A stretch of 35,460 bases of DNA from Eubacterium sp. (GTDB lineage: Bacteria; Bacillota; Clostridia; Lachnospirales; Lachnospiraceae): contig JALERM010000175.1 of NCBI GenBank assembly GCA_022764165.1, positions 1 to 35,460 on the forward strand. The letters are read 5' to 3'. The notes beneath the pieces are model-generated. The model was not told the origin of the DNA. It made no database searches and saw nothing but the letters and a program-made list of their open reading frames with translations. A program made the position numbers and the translations under genes. This document shows, in pieces, positions 29,723 through 35,460 of the stretch (position 1 is its first letter; every line of letters starts with the position of its first letter).

Positions 29723-31246
29723 ATGAGAGGAATTTATACATCCGTCAATGATATCAGAAAACGAGTATTTGCTGAGATTGCACGTCTTTCTTATGATTAT
29801 AAAGATGGTGATCTGTCTCAGATGGAATTGATCCCTTATCGTGTTATTCCGGGAGAGGTTTCTACCTATCGGGAGAGTGTATTTCTGGAGCGTGCCATCG
29901 TGAAAGAGAGAATGCGTCTGGCTATGGGACTTAATCTCAGAAAACCTTCAGAGCATGCACCGGTATCCACAGGTGCTGAGGAATGTGTGCAGCCGGAGAA
30001 ATATTATCAGCCGCCGTTGATCAATGTGATTAAGTTTGCCTGCCATGCCTGCCCGGATAATGAAGTACGAGTGACGGATGCCTGCCAGGGATGTCTGGCT
30101 CATCCCTGTAAAGAGGTCTGTCCTAAAGGTGCTATCAGCTTTAAGAACGGAAAATCCGTGATTGATCAGGAAAAATGTATCAAATGTGGAAAATGTGTCA
30201 GCGTCTGTCCTTACCATGCAATCGTGAAACTGGAGAGACCCTGTGCAAAAGCCTGCGGAATGAATGCAATCGGTTCTGATGAATACGGTCGTGCGGATAT
30301 TAATCAGGAAAAATGTGTTTCCTGCGGTATGTGCCTGGCAAACTGTCCATTTGGAGCTATTGCAGATAAAGCCCAGATTTTCCAGACCATACAGGCAATT
30401 AAAAGTGATACACCGGTTTATGCGGCAATCGCACCTGCTGTGGCAGGACAGTTCGGCCCGAAGCTGACTCCCGGAAAAATCAGATCTGCATTCCAGGCTC
30501 TTGGATTTACAGACGTTGTGGAAGTAGCGATCGGTGCTGACCTGTGTACCATTGAAGAAGCAAAAGATTTCATCGAAGAAGTACCGGAAAAGCTTCCGTT
30601 TATGGCTACCTCCTGTTGCCCGGCCTGGTCTATGATGGCAAAGAAAATGTTCCCTGAGCAGAGCAAATGCATTTCCATGGCATTGACACCGATGGTCCTG
30701 ACCGGCCGTCTGATGAAAAAGAAACATCCGGGCTGTAAAGTGGCATTTATCGGACCATGTGCGGCAAAGAAACTGGAAGCCAGCAGGACATCCATCCGCA
30801 GTGATATTGATTTTGTCCTGACCTTTGAAGAAGTTATGGGTATGTTTGAGGCAAAAGATGTTGATTTCACCAAGTTGGAAGAAACCGATGCCATGCATGG
30901 AGCCAGCGGTGATGGCCGTGGATTTGCAGTAAGCGGCGGCGTGGCAAATGCTGTGGTAAATTGTATTAAAGAACTCTATCCTGACCGTGAAATAAAAGTA
31001 GAAAGTGCGGAAGGTCTGGATAACTGCAGAAAACTCCTGACGATGGCAAAAGCAGGAAAATACAACGGATATCTGCTGGAAGGAATGGCATGTCCGGGAG
31101 GATGTGTGGCAGGAGCCGGTACGGTTCAGCCGATTGCCAAGTCTACAGCAGCGGTAAATCTTCATAAGAAAGTATCAACCAATGCCCATGCCACCCAGAG
31201 TGATTACAAAGATCTTCTGGAAATACTGGAAGAAAGAAATAAATAA
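29723..31246 (+). CDS. [FeFe]-hydrogenase, monomeric, probable group B
   Basis: It would interconvert H2 with protons and ferredoxin. From ATG 29723 (507 aa; a TTG at 29711 is possible) the N-terminal 105 residues are unassigned. A Cys-rich part at 107-133 (CHACPDNEVRV, DACQGCLAHPCKEVCP) comes first. Two [4Fe-4S] motifs follow: KCIKCGKCVSVCP at 151-163 and KCVSCGMCLANCP at 197-209. The H-cluster domain shows L1 TSCCPAW (297-303), L2 GPCAAKKLEA (345-354) and L3 EGMACPGGCVAGAG (453-466). L2 has GPC instead of MPC, and L3 lacks the common GGGQP end. Both fit group B rather than the standard group A enzymes. There are no NuoE/NuoF-like partners nearby, so it is not an HydABC bifurcating enzyme. 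Confidence 0.92.
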   Translation: MRGIYTSVNDIRKRVFAEIARLSYDYKDGDLSQMELIPYRVIPGEVSTYRESVFLERAIVKERMRLAMGLNLRKPSEHAPVSTGAEECVQPEKYYQPPLINVIKFACHACPDNEVRVTDACQGCLAHPCKEVCPKGAISFKNGKSVIDQEKCIKCGKCVSVCPYHAIVKLERPCAKACGMNAIGSDEYGRADINQEKCVSCGMCLANCPFGAIADKAQIFQTIQAIKSDTPVYAAIAPAVAGQFGPKLTPGKIRSAFQALGFTDVVEVAIGADLCTIEEAKDFIEEVPEKLPFMATSCCPAWSMMAKKMFPEQSKCISMALTPMVLTGRLMKKKHPGCKVAFIGPCAAKKLEASRTSIRSDIDFVLTFEEVMGMFEAKDVDFTKLEETDAMHGASGDGRGFAVSGGVANAVVNCIKELYPDREIKVESAEGLDNCRKLLTMAKAGKYNGYLLEGMACPGGCVAGAGTVQPIAKSTAAVNLHKKVSTNAHATQSDYKDLLEILEERNK

Positions 31247-31254
31247 TAGCAAAG

Positions 31255-31288
31255 AAAAGGATTCTGTATTTGTGCAGGATCCTTTTTT
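31255..31288 (+). terminator. Hydrogenase terminator
   Basis: AAAAGGATTCTG at 31255-31266 pairs, with one bulge, with CAGGATCCTTTT at 31275-31286, and the stem runs into a six-T tract at 31283-31288. Confidence 0.75.
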
Positions 31289-31306
31289 CGATTGAACGTG
31301 AATTTA

Positions 31307-31335
31307 TTGACGATTTCAACAAAATGTGGTATGGT
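31307..31335 (+). promoter_or_regulatory. Promoter for the RACo-type activator gene
   Basis: TTGACG at 31307-31312, 17 bases, TATGGT at 31330-31335. The leader is about 60 bases. Confidence 0.5.
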
Positions 31336-31402
31336 AATGTAAGACATATATGTAAAAAAGTTCTATGTCATACACAGGTATTATGAAAAGAGAGGCTAAG
31401 TC

Positions 31403-33334
31403 ATGTACAAAGTAACGTTCCGTTTTGAAAATGGTGATGCCGTAGAAGGATATGCGGCAGACGAGGAAAATCTTCTGGATGTGGCCAGAAAAACGAATGT
31501 GGCAATTGATGCTCCCTGTTCCGGTAATGGATCCTGCGGAAAGTGCAGGGTGAAATTGCTGAAAGGAACCCTGGATTCTCCCAGAACAAGACATATATCT
31601 GAGGAAGAATATGCACAGGGGTGGAGATTGTCCTGCTGTAGTAAAGTAGAAAGTGATATTGAGGTGGAAGTGCCGGATATCGCATCTGCGTATCGTAGCC
31701 GTATGAAAGTAGCTGACCTGAGTTCTCCGGAGGAGATTGCTATTTTCCAGAATGCGAAGCGGGATGTGGAGGAAGCCGGTATTGAACTGAAGAATGATAT
31801 GGAGATACTGACAGTTTCCATGGATATTCCTTCCCTTGATGATACGATGCCGGATAATGAACGTCTGGTGCGGGCTCTGAAAAAACAGACAGGTGCACCG
31901 ATGATCAGACTTACCTACACGGTTATTCGGAAGCTTGCAGAGGTGCTGAGGGAAAGCGATTTTTCCATTCAGTGTCTTGCCGGTAAGTCAGATGCAGGCA
32001 GTCTTTTCATATATGATGTATTTCCAAAAGATGAGAAAGTGGTTGCCGGAGGCATTGCCATTGACATCGGTACCACCACAGTATCTGCACTGTTGGTTGA
32101 TATGCTGACGGGAGAAATTCTCGGAAAAGCATCTTCCGGAAATGGACAGATCCGTTTTGGAGCAGACGTGATCAACCGGATTATTGAATCAACAAAACCG
32201 GGTGGAAGGCAAAAACTTCAGAAAGCTGTGATTGAGGAAACCATCAATCCTATGATCGCACAGATGTGCCGTTCGGCAGGATTTAAAAAGGAACGGATTT
32301 ATCGCATGTGTGTGGCGGGCAATACAACGATGAACCATTTATTTGCCGGAGTGAATGCGGAACCGGTTCGTATGGAACCGTATATTCCTACTTTCTTTAA
32401 AACTAATTCCCTGTATGCGAGAGATTTGAGCATATCTATTAACCCGGATGCTCATATTATCATCGCACCGAATATTGGAAGTTATGTGGGCGGGGATATT
32501 ACTGCAGGAACACTGGTCAGCATGATCTGGAATAAACCGGAGTTCTCATTATTTATCGATCTGGGTACCAATGGAGAACTTGTTTTTGGTAATTCAGACT
32601 TTATGATGAGCTGTGCATGTTCCGCCGGACCTGCCTTTGAGGGCGGAGATATCAGCTGTGGTATGCGTGCAACAGATGGTGCTATCGAGGCGTGTACGAT
32701 TGACAAAGAAACCATGGAACCAGCGTACTCTGTGATCGGTGAGGATGGACAGAAACCGATCGGGCTTTGTGGTTCAGGTATTATTGATGTTATCAGTGAA
32801 TTATTTACCACCGGTATTATCAATCCCAAAGGAAAATTTGTGCGTGAGGGAAAAAGAGTCCGCCGTGATAAGTATGGAATGGGCAGTTATGTGCTGGCAT
32901 TTGAAGAAGAGGCCGGTGCACATAAAGATGTCGAGATCACAGAAGTAGATATTGATAACTTTATCCGTGCGAAAGGAGCTATTTTCTCCGCAATAAGAAC
33001 CATGCTCAGTTCACTGGATTTCGACATCTCCATGATAGAAAATGTGTATGTCGCAGGTGGTATCGGAAGTGGTATCAACATGAAAAATGCTGTAACAATC
33101 GGTATGTTCCCGGATATTCCGATGGAGATGTTCCATTACATTGGCAATTCTTCCTTGTCCGGAGCCTACACGATGCTTCTCTCAAAAGAGGCGGAGAGAA
33201 AAACTTATGAGGTCGCAGCCAATATGACTTATCTGGAACTGAGTACCGTTCCGGGATATATGGACGAGTTTGTGGCTGCCTGCTTTATTCCACATACGGA
33301 TGCAGATATGTTCCCGTCTGTGGTACAGCAGTGA
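31403..33334 (+). CDS. acsV: RACo-type reductive activator of corrinoid protein (ASKHA ATPase with 2Fe-2S domain)
   Basis: ATP-driven activators of this type return oxidised Co(II) corrinoid to Co(I). Here the target is presumably AcsCD. The N-terminal [2Fe-2S] ferredoxin domain has Cys39, Cys45, Cys48 and Cys78 or 79 (APCSGNGSCGKCRV, RLSCCSKV). A linker region follows. The C-terminal ATPase (DUF4445-like) starts near residue 215 with GGIAIDIGTTTVSALLVD. It continues with CVAGNTTMNHLFAGV, IDLGTNGELVFG, CSAGPAFEGGDI and the late VYVAGGIGSGINMKNA. The 643-residue length is typical. GAGAGGC lies before the ATG. It has its own promoter and is followed by a DUF3786 gene. The symbol acsV is used for the clostridial homologue; RACo is the protein name. 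Confidence 0.93.
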   Translation: MYKVTFRFENGDAVEGYAADEENLLDVARKTNVAIDAPCSGNGSCGKCRVKLLKGTLDSPRTRHISEEEYAQGWRLSCCSKVESDIEVEVPDIASAYRSRMKVADLSSPEEIAIFQNAKRDVEEAGIELKNDMEILTVSMDIPSLDDTMPDNERLVRALKKQTGAPMIRLTYTVIRKLAEVLRESDFSIQCLAGKSDAGSLFIYDVFPKDEKVVAGGIAIDIGTTTVSALLVDMLTGEILGKASSGNGQIRFGADVINRIIESTKPGGRQKLQKAVIEETINPMIAQMCRSAGFKKERIYRMCVAGNTTMNHLFAGVNAEPVRMEPYIPTFFKTNSLYARDLSISINPDAHIIIAPNIGSYVGGDITAGTLVSMIWNKPEFSLFIDLGTNGELVFGNSDFMMSCACSAGPAFEGGDISCGMRATDGAIEACTIDKETMEPAYSVIGEDGQKPIGLCGSGIIDVISELFTTGIINPKGKFVREGKRVRRDKYGMGSYVLAFEEEAGAHKDVEITEVDIDNFIRAKGAIFSAIRTMLSSLDFDISMIENVYVAGGIGSGINMKNAVTIGMFPDIPMEMFHYIGNSSLSGAYTMLLSKEAERKTYEVAANMTYLELSTVPGYMDEFVAACFIPHTDADMFPSVVQQ

Positions 33335-33400
33335 TTTCGGTAAGATAAGAATCACGTAACTATGAAGGTACTGAATAGTTACGAATCAGGAGATTTGACT

Positions 33401-34045
33401 ATGGAATTGCAGTATGAGAAAGACAGTAAAGAGAGAATCCCTTATGAACACTATCTGGAACGATTTCAGAAAAGTGATCCAAAGGAGATTAGTCAGCGAA
33501 CCGGGATTCCTTATGATCCGGAACAAAGAGTTTTTACGCTTCGTTTGATGGGGGTGACATATCAGATCCGTTATCCGGAATATGAAGTACATCATATACC
33601 GGAAGAACGTATTGGTTATTATCCTCTGGAGGAGGCAGCAAATGCGAGAATATTGGTTCTCCGGTATCTGGTAGAAGGAAATGCAGCCATTTCTACCGGA
33701 AAATTCATTACATACCGGGAAGCCCCATGGGGTTCGGTTTATCTGAAACAGTTTACCGGGCGGTGCATCATGCGGCTGGCGTATGGATTTGGAAACAAAC
33801 AGGAACATTTTCGCAAAGCTATGGAGACCATTGGCGCAATACCTCTGAATCATGGAGATATATCTTATGAATTTGAATTTCTGGATGGATATCGTCTTCA
33901 GATGATTTTGTGGGAGGGGGATGAGGAATTTCCTCCATCTTCGCAGATTTTGTTCTCCGATAATTTTCCCATTGCTTTTCAGGCGGAGGACATGGCTGTG
34001 GTGGGTGATATATCCATCAATATGTTAAAAGCACTGGCAAAATAG
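33401..34045 (+). CDS. DUF3786 domain protein, acetogenesis-associated
   Basis: I recognise the DUF3786 pattern: TLRLMGVTYQIRYPEY, then LEEAANARILVLRYLVEG, then WGSVYLKQFTGRCIMRLAYG, and a C-terminal PLNHGDISYEFEFLDGYRL. The protein is soluble, 214 residues, with no cysteine cluster. DUF3786 genes recur beside corrinoid, CODH/ACS and methyltransferase genes in anaerobes, and the function is not established. I chose ATG 33401 because CAGGAG lies 9 bases upstream; ATG 33362 lacks a ribosome site. It follows the RACo-type gene by 66 bases with no terminator between, so the two are probably one unit. A role in corrinoid protein activation or assembly is a reasonable guess. Confidence 0.8.
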   Translation: MELQYEKDSKERIPYEHYLERFQKSDPKEISQRTGIPYDPEQRVFTLRLMGVTYQIRYPEYEVHHIPEERIGYYPLEEAANARILVLRYLVEGNAAISTGKFITYREAPWGSVYLKQFTGRCIMRLAYGFGNKQEHFRKAMETIGAIPLNHGDISYEFEFLDGYRLQMILWEGDEEFPPSSQILFSDNFPIAFQAEDMAVVGDISINMLKALAK

Positions 34046-34168
34046 AATAATATAAGGCATTACACGGTCAGAAAGGAATCACTGATGTGTAAGATTAATT
34101 GAAGATAGATTTGAGTTATCATGTATCTTACGGCACAGAAGCCGTTTGAATAAAAGGAGGTATGTAAT

Positions 34169-35460
34169 ATGGGTTACAAATCAGACATTGAAATTGCACA
34201 GGAGTGCGAAATGTTGCCAATCACTCAGATCGCTGAGGAAGCAGGTATCGACGACAAATACCTGGAGCAGTACGGAAAATACAAAGCAAAAATCGACTAC
34301 AATCTGCTGAAAGATTCCGATGCTCCCAATGGCAAACTGATCCTGGTTACCGCCATCAACCCCACACCGGCAGGTGAAGGAAAAACAACGACAACCGTAG
34401 GTCTGGCAGACGGTATGCAGAAACTGGGCAAAAAAGTTATGGTTGCTCTCCGTGAGCCATCTCTGGGACCTGTTTTCGGTGTAAAAGGCGGAGCAGCCGG
34501 CGGCGGATACGCGCAGGTAGTTCCGATGGAAGATATCAACCTGCACTTTACCGGTGACTTCCATGCCATCGGTGCAGCCAACAACCTGCTGGCAGCCATG
34601 ATCGATAACCATATCTTCCAGGGAAATGAACTGAACATTGATCCCAGAAAGATCACCTGGAGACGCTGCGTGGATATGAACGACCGTCAGCTTCGTAATG
34701 TTGTAGACGGACTGGGCGGAAGAACCAACGGTATGCCGAGAGAAGACGGTTATGACATCACTGTTGCTTCCGAGATCATGGCAGTTCTGTGTCTGGCAAG
34801 CGACATCAACGACCTGAAAGAAAGACTGGGCCGTATCATCATCGGTTATACATACGGAAAACCATCTGAGCAGAAACCGGTTACCGCACATGACCTGCAT
34901 GCAGAAGGTGCTATGACAGCACTGCTGAAAGATGCTCTGAAACCAAACCTGGTTCAGACTCTGGAGCATGTACCGGCAATCGTTCACGGCGGACCATTCG
35001 CAAACATCGCTCACGGATGTAACTCCGTAACCGCAACCAAGATGGCTCTGAAACTGGCTGACTATGCCATCACAGAAGCCGGATTCGGTGCAGACCTGGG
35101 TGCTGAGAAGTTCCTGGATATCAAGTGCCGTATGGCAGGCCTGAAACCGAACGCAGTTGTTATCGTTGCTACAGTACGTGCACTGAAATACAACGGCGGC
35201 GTTGCAAAAGCAGACCTGAACAACGAAAATCTGGAAGCTCTGGAAAAAGGTATGCCGAACCTGCTGAAACATGTAAGCAACATCAAGAATGTATACAAAC
35301 TGCCATGCGTCGTTGCTATCAATGCATTCCCGACCGATACCAAGGCAGAGCTTGACCTGGTAGAAGCAAAATGTTAAGAACTTGGCGTAAATGTTGCCCT
35401 TTCCGAAGTATGGGCAAAAGGCGGCGAAGGCGGCGTGAAGCTGGCAGAAGAAGTGATCAG
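34169..35460 (+). pseudogene. fhs: Formate-tetrahydrofolate ligase with an in-frame TAA, partial at window edge
   Basis: Fhs activates formate with ATP and THF to 10-formyl-THF, the entry to the methyl branch. The P-loop [13 protein letters not shown] is at 64-76. [40 protein letters not shown] and [15 protein letters not shown] are all canonical. AAAGGAGG precedes ATG 34169. Codon 403 at 35375-35377 is TAA. The same frame continues after it as ELGVNVALSEVWAKGGEGGV to the window edge, which is authentic FTHFS sequence. So a single nonsense base, not a frameshift, interrupts a gene usually about 556 codons long. It may be a true loss, a sequencing or assembly error, or a strain polymorphism. 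Without the stop it would be an ordinary gene. Confidence 0.9.

Noticed and set aside
35375-35377. Recoding of the fhs stop as selenocysteine or pyrrolysine
   Set aside because: The codon is TAA, which neither system uses, and homologues carry a charged residue there with no reason for recoding.
1-35460. CRISPR arrays, tRNA or rRNA genes
   Set aside because: No regularly spaced direct repeats with unique spacers, and no cloverleaf or rRNA-like sequence was seen in any gap.

Overview
The window looks like a piece of the chromosome of a gut-type acetogen of the Lachnospiraceae, most likely Blautia or a close relative. This is inferred from gene content, protein style and moderate GC, not from a search. 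Its core is a CODH/acetyl-CoA synthase (Wood-Ljungdahl carbonyl branch) gene block with flanking genes of reductive acetogenesis.

Layout. (1) 1-2.3 kb is an accessory patch: the 5' end of a probable mobile-element gene on the minus strand, a composite palindromic repeat, an unrecognised 210-residue protein and two small XRE-type regulators. (2) 2.4-6.8 kb holds a sugar-phosphate nucleotidyltransferase, glmS and a MATE transporter. (3) 6.9-10.9 kb is a standard Firmicutes housekeeping string: rplS, a type I signal peptidase gene, rbgA/ylqF, rnhB, a yraN-like gene and a pgeF/yfiH-like gene. (4) A long-form PRPP synthetase (minus strand) is followed by a DUF512 radical-SAM gene, der, plsY and gpsA, then an aldo/keto reductase gene (minus). 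(5) 18.0-27.8 kb is the acetogenesis operon: a His-rich protein, cooT, cooC, the CODH gene, an acsF/cooC2-like gene, acsB, acsD, acsC and acsE. It sits behind a good promoter and ends at a strong terminator. (6) 27.8-35.46 kb holds an alanine/glycine:cation symporter, a monomeric [FeFe]-hydrogenase whose motifs suggest group B, a RACo-type corrinoid reductive activator, a DUF3786 protein and fhs (formate-THF ligase), which runs off the window.

How the genes fit together. Fhs feeds formate into the methyl branch. AcsE moves the methyl group from methyl-THF to the corrinoid protein AcsCD, and the RACo protein rescues oxidised corrinoid. CODH (AcsA) makes CO, and AcsB joins CO, methyl and CoA. 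The His-rich protein, CooT, CooC and AcsF form a nickel supply and insertion set for the C- and A-clusters. The hydrogenase could couple H2 to ferredoxin. Genes for the middle methyl-branch steps (fchA, folD, metF) are not in this window.

The most striking anomaly is an in-frame TAA inside fhs at 35375-35377. The conserved FTHFS reading frame continues without any shift on the far side. Other points worth attention are two related composite palindromes placed at predicted transcription starts, a mini-repeat inserted between acsB and acsD, dyad symmetries at the CODH-operon and symporter promoters, and a G-run tandem repeat after the symporter gene.
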